Assembly: GCF_000184685.1 (NCBI RefSeq)
Contig: NC_014830.1
Location: 558,001-622,000 of the forward strand
Length of the DNA: 64,000 bases
Source: Intrasporangium calvum DSM 43043
GTDB lineage: Bacteria > Actinomycetota > Actinomycetes > Actinomycetales > Dermatophilaceae
Direction of reading: 5' to 3'
In this document: one piece after another, positions 17,171-29,003 of the stretch
How positions within the stretch are numbered: the first letter of the stretch is position 1
How the letters are laid out: each line of letters starts with the position of its first letter
Program-made: the position numbers and the translations under genes
The notes under the pieces: generated by a model
Told to the model about the DNA's origin: nothing
The model's database searches: none
Seen by the model: only the letters and a program-made list of their open reading frames with translations

Positions 17171-17292
17171 GTGGAGCAACCGTACGTCGCCGGGGTACCG
17201 TTACGGGCGACCCGGGGCATGGTACTCCCGCGGTCAGGGAGAAACGGGTTCGTTGCCGGGGCAACGAACGGACAAATGGGAAGGGGCCACAG

Positions 17293-17676
17293 GTGGATCT
17301 GTCGATCACCCGGGCCGACCACGGTGACCGCACCGTGGTGCACCTCGGCGGCGAGATCGATGTCTACACGGCACCGTTCGTGAGGGAGAAGCTCGACGAG
17401 CAGATCCACGCCGGACGCGCTGATCTCATCGTCGACCTGAGCGAGGTCACCTTCCTCGACTCGACCGGGCTGGGGGTCCTGGTCGGACGGCTGAAGTTCG
17501 CCCGGACGCGCGGGGGGTCGCTCAAGCTCGTCGGCACCTCCGAGCGGGTGCTCCGCGTCTTCGCCATCACCGGCCTCGACAAGGTCTTCGACATCCACCC
17601 CGACCTCGAGTCGGCCCTCGCCGCCCCGGACCAGGGTGAGGCGCCGATGCCGCCCACGTCGAACGCCCGGCACTGA
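17293..17676 (+). CDS. STAS-domain anti-sigma factor antagonist
   Basis: This 127-residue protein has GGEIDVYTAPFVREKL and VTFLDSTGLGVLVGRLK, the STAS switch with the phosphorylatable Ser in DSTGLG. Such proteins (RsbV/BldG type) bind and release anti-sigma kinases depending on phosphorylation. It is single-copy here with no anti-sigma kinase next to it. The GTG start follows AAGGGG. The tail after residue 113 is disordered. It is divergent from the helicase gene. Confidence 0.9.
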   Translation: MDLSITRADHGDRTVVHLGGEIDVYTAPFVREKLDEQIHAGRADLIVDLSEVTFLDSTGLGVLVGRLKFARTRGGSLKLVGTSERVLRVFAITGLDKVFDIHPDLESALAAPDQGEAPMPPTSNARH

Positions 17677-17705
17677 CCGGCACCTCGCTGAACCAGCCCT
17701 CCTCG

Positions 17706-19226
17706 GTGGTCGAGCAGTCAGGCTCCCCGTCGCCGGCACCGCCGGTCGTCGACCCAGCCCTCGTGGCCCGGTTGCGGGCGGACCTGGCCTCGGCGGGCTT
17801 CACCGTGGACGGGGTCGCCGAGCGGCTCGGACCCGTCGCGGCGGCCGCGCTCCGCCGGGAGCAGCGCCTGCCGGCCCTGCTCGCGACCGCTGCTCCGCTC
17901 GACCCGGTTGCCGCCCTGGTCCGCTTCTTCACCCTGGGGCAGCCCGTGGCCCGAGCGGATCTCGAGGCCGCCCTGCCGACGCTCCGGGTCGAGGGGGTCG
18001 CTGCCCTGCGGCTGGCCCGTCTCAAGGGGGACGAGGTCGTGGCGACGTGCGACCTGCGGCCCTACGCCGAGGACGCCCACGACTGGTGGGTCGCCTCCGA
18101 CCTGTCCGAGCTGGCGACGCGCGCACCGCTCCGCCCGGACCACGTCCTCGGCATCGGCGGCGCCTCGACGACGCTCGCCACCTGGACCATCCGACATCGC
18201 GTGGACCGGGCCCTCGACCTCGGCACCGGCTGCGGAGTGCAGGCGCTGCACCTGGCCGGCCACACCGGGTCGATCGTCGCCACGGACATCTCGGAGCGGG
18301 CGCTCGCCTTCGCCCGCTTCAACGCCGCGTTGGCCGGGCTCGACGTCGACCTGCGTCGCGGAGACCTGCTGGACCCTGTTGCGGGAGAGCGGTTCTCGCT
18401 GATCGTGTCCAACCCGCCGTTCGTCATCACCCCGCGCGCCGACGACGTGCCCGTCTACGAGTACCGGGACGGCGGGCGCTCGGGCGACGCCATCGTCCGC
18501 ACCCTCGTACGGACCGTCCGCGACGCCCTCGAGCCGGGTGGGGTCGCCCAGCTCCTCGGCAACTGGGAGGTGCCCCACGGTCGCACCTGGCGCGACGTCT
18601 GGGGCGACTGGCTCGCCGGGATCGATCTCGACGCGTGGGTCGTCCAACGGGAGGTCCAGGACCCGGCCGAGTACGCGGAGCTGTGGAGCCGCGACGGCGG
18701 TGTCGTCCCCGGCTCGAGCGCGCACGAGCGGCTCGGCGCGGCCTGGCTGCGCGACTTCGCCTCCCGCGACGTCGAGGCGATCGGCTTCGGCGTCGTCACC
18801 CTCCAGCGGCCGCTGACCGAGCGCCGGCCGTGGCGCTCCCTCGACGAGGCACCTGGTCCGGTGGCGGCGCAGATGGGTCCCGTCATCGAGGCGGGGCTCC
18901 GGGCCCGCACCTGGCTGGCCGAGCACACTGACGAGGACGTCCTCGCTGTGGCATGGGCGTGCGCCGCGGACGTGACCGAGGAACGGCACGGTCGCCCCGG
19001 CGCGGACGACCCGTCCGTCATCATCGTCCGCCAGGGTGGGGGCCTGCGCCGCGCTGTCCGGGCGGGGACCCTCCTGGCGGCCTATCTCGGCGTGGCCGAC
19101 GGGGAGCTGGCGGCGGCCACCGCCCTCGACGCGATCGCGACGGTCCTCGGGCTCGACCCCGCGGCGGTCCGGGCCGAGCTGGTCCCGCAGATCCGCGACC
19201 TTGTCGCCGACGGCCTGCTCACCTGA
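17706..19226 (+). CDS. DUF7059 / HemK-like SAM-dependent methyltransferase
   Basis: The 506-residue protein has an N-terminal helical domain (about 15-130), then a class I methyltransferase fold. Motif I is ALDLGTGCGVQAL near residue 175, the acidic loop is IVATDISERAL, and the catalytic motif is IVSNPPFVI, the NPPY/F signature of N-methyltransferases of the HemK/PrmC and RsmC type. A C-terminal region of about 150 residues follows. The architecture is a conserved actinobacterial protein near topA. The substrate is unknown, with glutamine of a protein or a nucleobase as the likely choices. GTG 17706 lies 29 bases after the STAS gene. Confidence 0.85.
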   Translation: MVEQSGSPSPAPPVVDPALVARLRADLASAGFTVDGVAERLGPVAAAALRREQRLPALLATAAPLDPVAALVRFFTLGQPVARADLEAALPTLRVEGVAALRLARLKGDEVVATCDLRPYAEDAHDWWVASDLSELATRAPLRPDHVLGIGGASTTLATWTIRHRVDRALDLGTGCGVQALHLAGHTGSIVATDISERALAFARFNAALAGLDVDLRRGDLLDPVAGERFSLIVSNPPFVITPRADDVPVYEYRDGGRSGDAIVRTLVRTVRDALEPGGVAQLLGNWEVPHGRTWRDVWGDWLAGIDLDAWVVQREVQDPAEYAELWSRDGGVVPGSSAHERLGAAWLRDFASRDVEAIGFGVVTLQRPLTERRPWRSLDEAPGPVAAQMGPVIEAGLRARTWLAEHTDEDVLAVAWACAADVTEERHGRPGADDPSVIIVRQGGGLRRAVRAGTLLAAYLGVADGELAAATALDAIATVLGLDPAAVRAELVPQIRDLVADGLLT

Positions 19227-19241
19227 CCCACCGCCAATCAC

Positions 19242-19363
19242 GATCGAAAGAGCAGTTTGTCCGCTTTCGTTTTGGGGTTGCCCTCGCGGTGTGGATGGGG
19301 ACGAAGTGCTCTTTCGATCGTCAGCAACGCAGGTTCGACGGGGACGAAGTGCTCTTTCGATCG
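19242..19363. repeat. dispersed palindrome family, locus 1 (three half-copies)
   Basis: Half-copies lie at 19242-19262 (GATCGAAAGAGCAGTTTGTC, forward), 19297-19320 and 19340-19363 (reverse, ending GTGCTCTTTCGATCG). The first two can fold into a stem of about 20 bp. The locus follows the methyltransferase stop. Confidence 0.9.
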
Positions 19364-19407
19364 TGCGGGAGCGAGCCCAGCGGCATCCGGCGTCGGTAAA
19401 GGATTTG

Positions 19408-19429
19408 TGAGTGAGTGAGCACTCACTCA
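19408..19429. promoter_or_regulatory. TetR operator
   Basis: TGAGTGAGTG and CACTCACTCA are perfect inverted arms around the two bases AG. The palindrome ends about 10 bases before the tetR start, so it should autoregulate tetR and the ABC exporter downstream. A (T)GAGTGAGT/ACTCACTC word of this kind is common for TetR-controlled exporters. Confidence 0.8.
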
Positions 19430-19439
19430 TACTCGACCC

Positions 19440-20081
19440 ATGGCCACCACCGCGGCGCGCGCCGCGCCCCTGCCGCCCACCGAGCGGCGCGAAGCCCTCA
19501 TCGACGTCTTCCTCGACCTCGCAAGGCGGCACGGACGGGTCCCGACAACGAGCGAGATCGCCGGTGCGGCGGGGGTTGCCGAGGGGACGATCTTCCGGGT
19601 CTTCCCGAGCAAGGACGCGCTCCAGACCGCGGCCGTCGAGGCCGCCTTCTGCCCAGCGTCGGCACGTCGCGACTTCGTCGCCATCGACCGGTCGCAGCCG
19701 ATGCGGGACCGGCTCGTCGCCTTCGCGGCCTCGCTCCAGCGGCGGATCCGCGACGTCCTCGACCTGATGGGCGCCCTCGGCCTGAGCCAGCCGCCGCCCC
19801 TCCACCAGCACGCCGCCTGCCTCGAGACAGGCCGGCACGTGCCCTCCGAGCCCAGCGCTGACTGCGCGGCCCTGCACGTCGACCTCTTCGAGGCGGTGCT
19901 CGACCTCGTCGACCCCGACGCGATCACGGTGACGCCACACCAGCTGCTCCACCGCATCCGGCTGCTCAGCTTCTCGGGCAGCCACCCCGGCATCGCCCAC
20001 GGCGAGCTGCTCACCCCCGAGGAGGTCGTGGACACCGTCCTCTACGGCGTCTGCGCCCGCCCCGGCCCGATCCGCGACTGA
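19440..20081 (+). CDS. TetR-family transcriptional regulator
   Basis: This 213-residue protein has an N-terminal helix-turn-helix at about 20-65 (TTSEIAGAAGVAEGTIFRVFPSK). The remaining ligand-binding part is unlike any family I can name. It sits directly before two ABC exporter half-genes and directly after a palindromic operator, the usual layout of a self-regulated drug-export locus. The ATG is close behind the operator, so bound repressor would block initiation. Confidence 0.9.
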   Translation: MATTAARAAPLPPTERREALIDVFLDLARRHGRVPTTSEIAGAAGVAEGTIFRVFPSKDALQTAAVEAAFCPASARRDFVAIDRSQPMRDRLVAFAASLQRRIRDVLDLMGALGLSQPPPLHQHAACLETGRHVPSEPSADCAALHVDLFEAVLDLVDPDAITVTPHQLLHRIRLLSFSGSHPGIAHGELLTPEEVVDTVLYGVCARPGPIRD

Positions 20082-20148
20082 CCCTCACCCGTCCACCGCC
20101 GCAGATGTCGAGCCGACGCCACGGCGCCCCCGAACCGAAAGGCACCCG

Positions 20149-21879
20149 ATGCTCCTCCGACTGCTTCGGAGCCACCTGCTGGCCTACCGGGGAGAGATCA
20201 CGCTCATCGTGCTCCTCCAGCTGGCCAGCACCATCGCCTCGCTCTACCTGCCCAGCCTCAACGGCGAGATCATCGACGACGGGGTCGCCAAGGGGGACAC
20301 CGACTTCATCATGAGCCACGGGGCCCTCATGCTCGGCGTGAGCGTCGTGCAGATCGCCACCGCGGTCGCCGCCACCTTCCTCGCCGCGCGCGTCGCCATG
20401 GGCATCGGGCGGGACCTGCGGGCGAAGGTGTTCGACACCGTCATCGACTACTCGGCGCAGGAGGTCTCCCGCTTCGGCGCCCCGACCCTCATCTCGCGCA
20501 ACACCAACGACGTCACCCAGGTGCAGACCGTCCTCTTCATGGGGTTCGCCATCCTCGTGTCGACCCCGATCATGATGTTCGGCGGGATCATCATGGCGCT
20601 CCGCGAGGACGTCGGGCTCTCCTGGCTCGTCGCCGTCGCCGTGCCGCTGCTCGGCCTCGTCGTCGCCACGGTCATCTGGCGGATGATGCCCTGGTTCACC
20701 CGGATGCAGACCTCGCTCGACGGCGTCAACCGGGTCCTCCGCGAGCAGATCACCGGCATCCGGGTCGTGCGGGCCTTCGTGCGCGAGGGCCACGAGGAGG
20801 CGCGGTTCGGCCGGGCCAACGCCGACCTCACCGAGGCCGGGCTGCGCGTCGGCCGGCTCATGGCGCTCGTCTTCCCCGTCGTGATGTTCATCTTCAGCAT
20901 GTCGACCGTGGCGGTGCTGTGGTTCGGCGCCTACCGCGTCGACAGCGGTGCGATGGAGGTGGGCTCGCTCACGGCCTTCCTCGCCTACCTCGTCCAGATC
21001 CTCATGGCCGTCATGATGGCGACCTTCATGGCGACGATGATCCCCCGCGCGTCGGTCTCGGCCGGGCGCATCGCCGAGGTCCTCGACACGGCCTCGTCCA
21101 TCGTCCAGTCGGTGCAGCCGATCCCGATCCGGGTGCCGCGAGCCGGCGTCGAGTTCGTCGACGTCGAGTTCCACTACCCCGGCGCCGAGCACGCCGTCCT
21201 CAACGGCATCACCTTCGAGGCGTCGTCAGGCCGCACGACCGCGATCATCGGGTCGACCGGCGCGGGCAAGACGACCCTGCTCGGACTCGTCCCGCGGCTC
21301 TTCGACGTCCGCTCCGGCCGCGTCAAGGTCGGCGACGTCGACGTCCGTGACCTCGAGCTCGACGCGCTCTGGGCCCGCATCGGGCTCGTGCCGCAGAAGC
21401 CCTACCTGTTCACCGGCACCGTGGCGAGCAACCTGCGCTACGGCAACCCGGACGCGACCGACGACGAGCTCTGGGAGGCGCTGCGCATCAGCCAGGCCGC
21501 GGACTTCGTCACGCAGCTCGGCGGGCTCGACACCGCGATCGTCCAGGGAGGGACCAACGTCTCGGGCGGCCAGCGGCAGCGGCTCGCCATCGCGCGGGCC
21601 GTCGTCAAACGGCCCGACATCTACCTCTTCGACGACTCGTTCTCCGCCCTCGACCTGTCGACCGACGCACGACTCCGGGCTGCGCTCCGACCGGTGACCC
21701 GCGACGCGACGGTCGTCATCGTGGCCCAGCGCGTGTCGACGATCATCGACGCCGACCACATCGTCGTCCTCGACGACGGACGGATCGTCGGTCAGGGCAC
21801 CCACGACGAGCTGCTCCAGACCTGTGAGACCTACCAGGAGATCGCCCTGTCCCAGCGTGCAGCGGAGGAGGTGGCCTGA
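20149..21879 (+). CDS. heterodimeric ABC exporter, degenerate-site subunit (TM287-like)
   Basis: This 576-residue half-transporter has six membrane helices (about 1-320) and an ATPase domain. Walker A is GSTGAGKTT and the signature VSGGQRQRLAIARA is canonical. The catalytic Glu after Walker B is Asp (YLFDDSFSALD) and the switch His is Gln (VIVAQRVST). These two changes mark the non-catalytic half of exporters such as TM287/288 and BmrC/BmrD. With the next gene it should form a multidrug or lipid exporter. GAAAGG lies seven bases before the ATG. Confidence 0.92.
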   Translation: MLLRLLRSHLLAYRGEITLIVLLQLASTIASLYLPSLNGEIIDDGVAKGDTDFIMSHGALMLGVSVVQIATAVAATFLAARVAMGIGRDLRAKVFDTVIDYSAQEVSRFGAPTLISRNTNDVTQVQTVLFMGFAILVSTPIMMFGGIIMALREDVGLSWLVAVAVPLLGLVVATVIWRMMPWFTRMQTSLDGVNRVLREQITGIRVVRAFVREGHEEARFGRANADLTEAGLRVGRLMALVFPVVMFIFSMSTVAVLWFGAYRVDSGAMEVGSLTAFLAYLVQILMAVMMATFMATMIPRASVSAGRIAEVLDTASSIVQSVQPIPIRVPRAGVEFVDVEFHYPGAEHAVLNGITFEASSGRTTAIIGSTGAGKTTLLGLVPRLFDVRSGRVKVGDVDVRDLELDALWARIGLVPQKPYLFTGTVASNLRYGNPDATDDELWEALRISQAADFVTQLGGLDTAIVQGGTNVSGGQRQRLAIARAVVKRPDIYLFDDSFSALDLSTDARLRAALRPVTRDATVVIVAQRVSTIIDADHIVVLDDGRIVGQGTHDELLQTCETYQEIALSQRAAEEVA

Positions 21880-23906
21880 TGTCCGAGGGAGTCAAGACCG
21901 CCGAGGAGAAGGCCGCCGAGGCGCGGCGCGGCCCGGCCCGCCGGGGCGGGCCACCACACATGATGATGGGGCAGCCGGGGGAGAAGTCGCTCAACTTCGG
22001 GCCCTCCGCGAAGCGCCTCCTCGGCCTGCTCCGACCCGAGCGCGGCAAGGTCGTCGGCGTCGTGACGCTCGTCGTCGTCAGCGTGTTCCTCAGCGCGATC
22101 GGGCCGAAGATCCTCGGCCGCGCCACCGACCTCATCTTCGGTGGGCTGCTCGGTCGCCAGCTCGGCCAGAACGTCCCCGCGGGGGCGACGACCGAGCAGG
22201 TCGTCGCGGGCCTGCGCGCCCGCGGCGAGGAGAACCTCGCCGACATGCTCCAGCGGGCCGGTGTCGTCATCGGCCAGGGCATCGACTTCGGTGCCGTCGC
22301 CGACGTGCTGCTCCTCGTGACGGGGCTCTACGTCGCCTCGTCGCTGCTCCTGTGGGTCCAGGGCTGGATCCTCCAGGGCGTGCTCGCCCGCACGATGTAC
22401 CGGCTGCGGCAGGACGTCGAGGCCAAGCTCAACCGGCTGCCGCTGCCCTACTTCGACAAGCAGCCGCGCGGCGAGATCCTCTCCCGGGTCACCAACGACA
22501 TCGACAACGTCAGCATGTCGCTGCAGCAGACGCTGTCGCAGCTGCTCAACTCGCTCCTGACCGTCGTCGCGGTTCTCGTGATGATGTTCTGGATCTCTTG
22601 GGTCCTCGCCCTCATCGCCCTCGTGACGATCCCCATCTCCATCGTCGTCACCGGCCTCATCGCGAAGCGGTCGCAGAAGCTCTTCGTCCAGCAGTGGCGC
22701 AACACCGGCGAGCTGAACGGCATCATCGAGGAGACCTACACCGGTCACGGCCTCGTCAAGGTCTACGGGCGGCAGCAGGAGACCGAGGCGCACTTCCGCA
22801 CGAAGAACGACGAGCTGTTCGGCGCCGCGTTCGGGGCCCAGTTCGTCAGCGGCATCATCATGCCCGTCATGATGTTCATCGGGAACCTCAACTACGTCGT
22901 CGTCGCCGTCGTCGGGGGGCTCAAGGTGGCCTCCGGCTCGATGTCGCTCGGTGACGTCCAGGCCTTCATCCAGTACTCGCGCCAGTTCACCCAGCCGCTG
23001 ACCCAGGTGGCCTCCATGGCGAACCTGCTCCAGTCCGGGGTCGCCTCCGCCGAGCGGGTCTTCGAGGTCCTCGACGCCGACGAGCAGGAGGCCGAGGTCG
23101 CCGTCCCGGACGTCATCGACGACCCGCGCGGCGAGGTCGCCTTCGAGGGCGTGTCCTTCGCGTACACGCCGGACCAGCCGCTCATCGAGGACCTCGACCT
23201 CGTCGTCCGGCCGGGACAGACCGTCGCCATCGTCGGGCCCACCGGCGCGGGCAAGACGACGCTGGTCAACCTCATCATGCGGTTCTACGAGCTCGATGGC
23301 GGTCGGATCACCCTGGACGGCGTCGACATCCGCGACCTGACCCGGCACGGGCTGCGCTCGCGGATCGGCATGGTGCTGCAGGACACGTGGCTCTTCGCCG
23401 GGACGATCCGCGAGAACATCGCGTACGGCCGGCCGGGCGCCTCCGACGAGGAGGTCCTCGAGGCGGCGCGCGCGACCTACGTCGACCGGTTCGTCCACTC
23501 GCTGCCCGACGGCTACGACACCGTCCTCGACGACGAGGCCTCGAACATCTCGGCCGGCGAGAAGCAGCTGGTCACCATCGCGCGGGCCTTCCTCTCCGAC
23601 CCGGCGCTGCTCATCCTCGACGAGGCGACGAGCTCGGTGGACACGCGGACCGAGCTGCTCGTCCAGCAGGCCATGCGGGCGCTGCGGTCCGACCGGACGA
23701 GCTTCGTCATCGCCCACCGGCTCTCGACGATCCGGGACGCCGACCTCATCCTCGTCATGGAGCACGGTCGCATCGTGGAGCAGGGATCCCACGCCGAGCT
23801 GCTCGCCGCCGACGGGTCCTACGCCAGGCTGTATGCCGCTCAGTTCGCGGGTGCCGCGGCTGACGTCGACGACGTGGCTGAGGTCGCCGGCCCCCCGGTC
23901 GGCTGA
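21879..23906 (+). CDS. heterodimeric ABC exporter, catalytic subunit (TM288-like)
   Basis: The 675-residue partner of the preceding gene overlaps its stop by one base (TGATG). It has a 60-residue basic N-terminal extension with GGPPHMMMGQPGEK, six membrane helices, Walker A GPTGAGKTT, Walker B LLILDEATSSVD with the catalytic Glu, and switch His in VIAHRLST. Its signature is ISAGEKQLV rather than LSGGQ. Together the pair has one intact and one degenerate ATP site. A word-family copy occurs at 23831. Confidence 0.92.
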   Translation: MSEGVKTAEEKAAEARRGPARRGGPPHMMMGQPGEKSLNFGPSAKRLLGLLRPERGKVVGVVTLVVVSVFLSAIGPKILGRATDLIFGGLLGRQLGQNVPAGATTEQVVAGLRARGEENLADMLQRAGVVIGQGIDFGAVADVLLLVTGLYVASSLLLWVQGWILQGVLARTMYRLRQDVEAKLNRLPLPYFDKQPRGEILSRVTNDIDNVSMSLQQTLSQLLNSLLTVVAVLVMMFWISWVLALIALVTIPISIVVTGLIAKRSQKLFVQQWRNTGELNGIIEETYTGHGLVKVYGRQQETEAHFRTKNDELFGAAFGAQFVSGIIMPVMMFIGNLNYVVVAVVGGLKVASGSMSLGDVQAFIQYSRQFTQPLTQVASMANLLQSGVASAERVFEVLDADEQEAEVAVPDVIDDPRGEVAFEGVSFAYTPDQPLIEDLDLVVRPGQTVAIVGPTGAGKTTLVNLIMRFYELDGGRITLDGVDIRDLTRHGLRSRIGMVLQDTWLFAGTIRENIAYGRPGASDEEVLEAARATYVDRFVHSLPDGYDTVLDDEASNISAGEKQLVTIARAFLSDPALLILDEATSSVDTRTELLVQQAMRALRSDRTSFVIAHRLSTIRDADLILVMEHGRIVEQGSHAELLAADGSYARLYAAQFAGAAADVDDVAEVAGPPVG

Positions 23907-23967
23907 CGCACCTCCCGCCCCCGCACCTCCCGCCCCCGCCCGGCCCGACCCCGCCCGGCCCGACCCC

Positions 23968-24039
23968 GCAACACACCCGCTCACCGACTGCTGGCCCCGT
24001 CTCCAGGCGGCACCTGCAGTCGGTGAGCGGGTGTGTTGC
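23968..24039. repeat. long perfect inverted repeat between the ABC exporter and glycyl-tRNA synthetase
   Basis: A 24-bp arm (23968-23991, beginning GCAACACACCCGCTCACC) is perfectly complementary to 24016-24039 around a 24-nt loop. The stem is longer than needed for a terminator and has no T-run. It resembles the other palindromic elements of this genome in placement but not in sequence. C-rich repeats precede it, and a word-family copy (24087-24103) follows it. Confidence 0.9.
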
Positions 24040-24135
24040 GGCGGGAGAGGGCGGGAGGGCTGGGAGGTCAGGCGCGTGCGGGAGCCGGCTCAGCGGCATA
24101 CGGCAGCGGTGGTGAGGGCGACCCGAGCACGCCGG

Positions 24136-24141
24136 TAACCT
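24136..24141 (+). promoter_or_regulatory. -10 box of a leaderless promoter for the glycyl-tRNA synthetase
   Basis: TAACCT is followed by six bases and the GTG start at 24148, with no Shine-Dalgarno sequence. Confidence 0.5.
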
Positions 24142-24147
24142 TGGCGG

Positions 24148-27210
<3,063 letters not shown>

Positions 27211-27224
27211 ACACCCTTCACCCT

Positions 27225-27307
27225 GATCGAAAGAGCAGTTTGTCCCCCTGGCTGACGCGCCCCACGCCGAGCTCGTGACGAGGGGAGGGACAAACTGCTC
27301 TTTCGAT
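27225..27307. repeat. dispersed palindrome family, locus 2
   Basis: Arms at 27225-27247 (GATCGAAAGAGCAGTTTGTC) and 27287-27307 (GACAAACTGCTCTTTCGAT) are nearly perfect inverted copies about 40 bases apart. The element fills the gap between the synthetase stop and the corA promoter region. Confidence 0.92.
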
Positions 27308-27352
27308 GGGGTGGAGGCGGCCACACTGGTGTCACCGAGACCGGGAGGCGCC

Positions 27353-28363
27353 ATGATCATCGACTGTGCCCTGTACCGCGACGGGCGACGCCAGCAGGAG
27401 GCCGCGCTCACGCTCGACACGGCGGCCGCGCTGCACCAGGACGGCAGCGAGGGCTTCGCCTGGCTGGGCACCTTCGAACCGGCGCCTGACGAGCTGGAGC
27501 GCATCCGCGACAGCTTCGGTCTGCACGAGCTCGCGGTCGAGGACGTCCAGACGTTCCACCTGCGGCCCAAGATGGAGCAGTACGACCACGGCGTCGAGCT
27601 CGTCATCCTGCGCACTGCCCGATACGACGACGAGCGCGAAGAGGTCGACTTCGGCGAGATCAGCGTGTTCATCGCGCCCACGTTCGTGATCACCGTGCGA
27701 CAAGGCGTGGCGAGCGAGCTGCACACGGCGCGCACCAACCTGGAGGCGCGGCCGGACCTGCTCGCCGAGGGCAGCCCGGCGGTGCTCTGGGCGATTCTCG
27801 ACCAGGTGATCAAGAGCTACGGTCCGGTCGTCGCCGAGCTGGAACGCGACATCGAGCAGGTCGAGAGCACCGTCTTCGCCGGGGAGGCCGCACCCACGGA
27901 GCGGATCTACTTCCTGCGGCGCGAGGTGACCAACTTCTACCGCGCCGTCCACCCGCTGCTCACCGTGCTCACGACGATCGAGCGCACGTACCGGGAGGGT
28001 CCGCTCGCGCCCTACCTCCACGACGTCCACGACTACCTGCGGCTCATCAGCGACGAGGTGGCCGCCCAGCGCGACCTGCTCGCGACGATCCTCGAGGCGA
28101 ACATGGCCGTCATCTCCGTGGAGCAGACGCGGCTCGGGATCCGGCAGGGTCAGACGATCGAACGGCTCACCGTCCTCGCCACCGTGTTCCTGCCGCTCAC
28201 CTTCGTGACCGGGTTCTTCGGCCAGAACTTCCCCTGGCTCGTCGAGCACCTCGACGGGTTCGGCCGGTTCGTGGTGCTCGGCATCGGTGGGCTGGTCCTG
28301 CCGCTCGTCGTCCTCTGGGTGCTCCTTCGACGGGACCGCGGGCGCCTCGACCGGTCCACCTGA
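27353..28363 (+). CDS. corA: CorA-family divalent cation transporter with a GQN motif
   Basis: The 336-residue protein has a large cytoplasmic N-terminal domain and two C-terminal membrane helices. The first begins LATVFLPLTFVTGFFGQNF, the second lies at about 305-325. The signature after TM1 is GQN, where Mg2+ channels have an almost invariant GMN that forms the selectivity mouth. The long helix with VISVEQTRLGIRQGQTIERLT is typical of the CorA stalk. It may carry Mg2+, Co2+ or another ion. ATG 27353 with GGGAGG upstream is preferred over an earlier in-frame start inside the palindrome. Confidence 0.9.
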   Translation: MIIDCALYRDGRRQQEAALTLDTAAALHQDGSEGFAWLGTFEPAPDELERIRDSFGLHELAVEDVQTFHLRPKMEQYDHGVELVILRTARYDDEREEVDFGEISVFIAPTFVITVRQGVASELHTARTNLEARPDLLAEGSPAVLWAILDQVIKSYGPVVAELERDIEQVESTVFAGEAAPTERIYFLRREVTNFYRAVHPLLTVLTTIERTYREGPLAPYLHDVHDYLRLISDEVAAQRDLLATILEANMAVISVEQTRLGIRQGQTIERLTVLATVFLPLTFVTGFFGQNFPWLVEHLDGFGRFVVLGIGGLVLPLVVLWVLLRRDRGRLDRST

Positions 28364-28378
28364 CCCACCCCGGCCCCC

Positions 28379-28460
28379 GTCGAAAGAGCAGTTCGTCCCC
28401 CCGGCTGGTGCGCGACGCTGAGCGCTCGTGACGGGCGAGGGGACAAACTGCTCTTTCGAT
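28379..28460. repeat. dispersed palindrome family, locus 3
   Basis: Arms at 28379-28400 (GTCGAAAGAGCAGTTCGTCC) and 28439-28460 (GACAAACTGCTCTTTCGAT) are inverted. The element lies between the convergent corA and soxR genes and could serve as a two-way terminator. Confidence 0.92.
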
Positions 28461-28490
28461 GCGCGGTAGGCAGGTGCGGGGAAGATGCGG

Positions 28491-28571
28491 GCAGGTCAGG
28501 CAGGTCAGGCAGGTCAGGCAGGGCAGGCAGGGCAGGCAGGGCAGGCAGGGCAGGCAGGGCAGGCAGGTCAG
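28491..28571. repeat. 9-bp x9 tandem repeat after soxR
   Basis: Nine units of GCAGGTCAG or GCAGGGCAG run in register from 28491 to 28571 and end on the soxR stop codon (minus strand). The order is three T-type, five G-type and one T-type unit. Confidence 0.95.
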
Positions 28572-29002
28572 GGGTCGAGGCGGTGCGGTCCGGGCCCGAC
28601 CGAAGCCATCTCGTCACCCGGGTTGTTGAGCGCGCACGTCTCCAGGCTGAGGCAGCCGCAGCCGATGCAGCCGTCGAGGCGGTCGCGGAGCAGTTCGATG
28701 CGCCGGATCTGTTCGTCGAGTCTCGCCCGCCAGGCCGAGGACAGTCTGGCCCAGTCGTGGGACGTCGGGGTGCGCGAGCCGGGCAGGGTGGCCAGGGCGT
28801 CCCGGATCTCCTCGAGTGACAGACCGACTCGTTGGGCTGCCCGGATGAAGGACACGCGCCGGATCGTGGGCCGGTCGTAGCGTCGCTGGTTGCCGGTCGT
28901 GCGGCCGGAGGAGATGAGCCCGAGGGCCTCCCAGTAGCGCAGCGCGGACGTCGCGACGCCGGTGCGCTCCGCGACCTGGCCGATGGTGAGCTGTGGGCTC
29001 AT
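28568..29002 (-). CDS. soxR: redox-sensing MerR-family regulator SoxR
   Basis: This 144-residue protein has a MerR helix-turn-helix at the N-terminus (TIGQVAERTGVATSALRYWEALGLI) and a dimer helix. Its C-terminal cluster CIGCGCLSLETC has the four cysteines in the C-x2-C-x-C-x5-C spacing that binds the SoxR [2Fe-2S] cluster. In Actinobacteria SoxR responds to redox-active compounds and induces a few oxidoreductases and exporters. The gene is preceded by a small kinase gene one base away on the same strand. The stop abuts a 9-bp tandem repeat. Confidence 0.93.
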   Translation of the reverse strand: MSPQLTIGQVAERTGVATSALRYWEALGLISSGRTTGNQRRYDRPTIRRVSFIRAAQRVGLSLEEIRDALATLPGSRTPTSHDWARLSSAWRARLDEQIRRIELLRDRLDGCIGCGCLSLETCALNNPGDEMASVGPGPHRLDP

Positions 29003-29003
29003 G

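Noticed and set aside
23831-23843. Word-family copy at the end of the second ABC exporter gene as proof of selection for the word
   Set aside because: The encoded LYAAQF is a common ending in ABC exporters, so this copy could be coincidental; it is counted but carries little weight.
28491-28571. CRISPR-like array
   Set aside because: The 9-bp units are directly adjacent with no spacers; it is a simple tandem repeat. No CRISPR array or cas gene is seen anywhere in the window.
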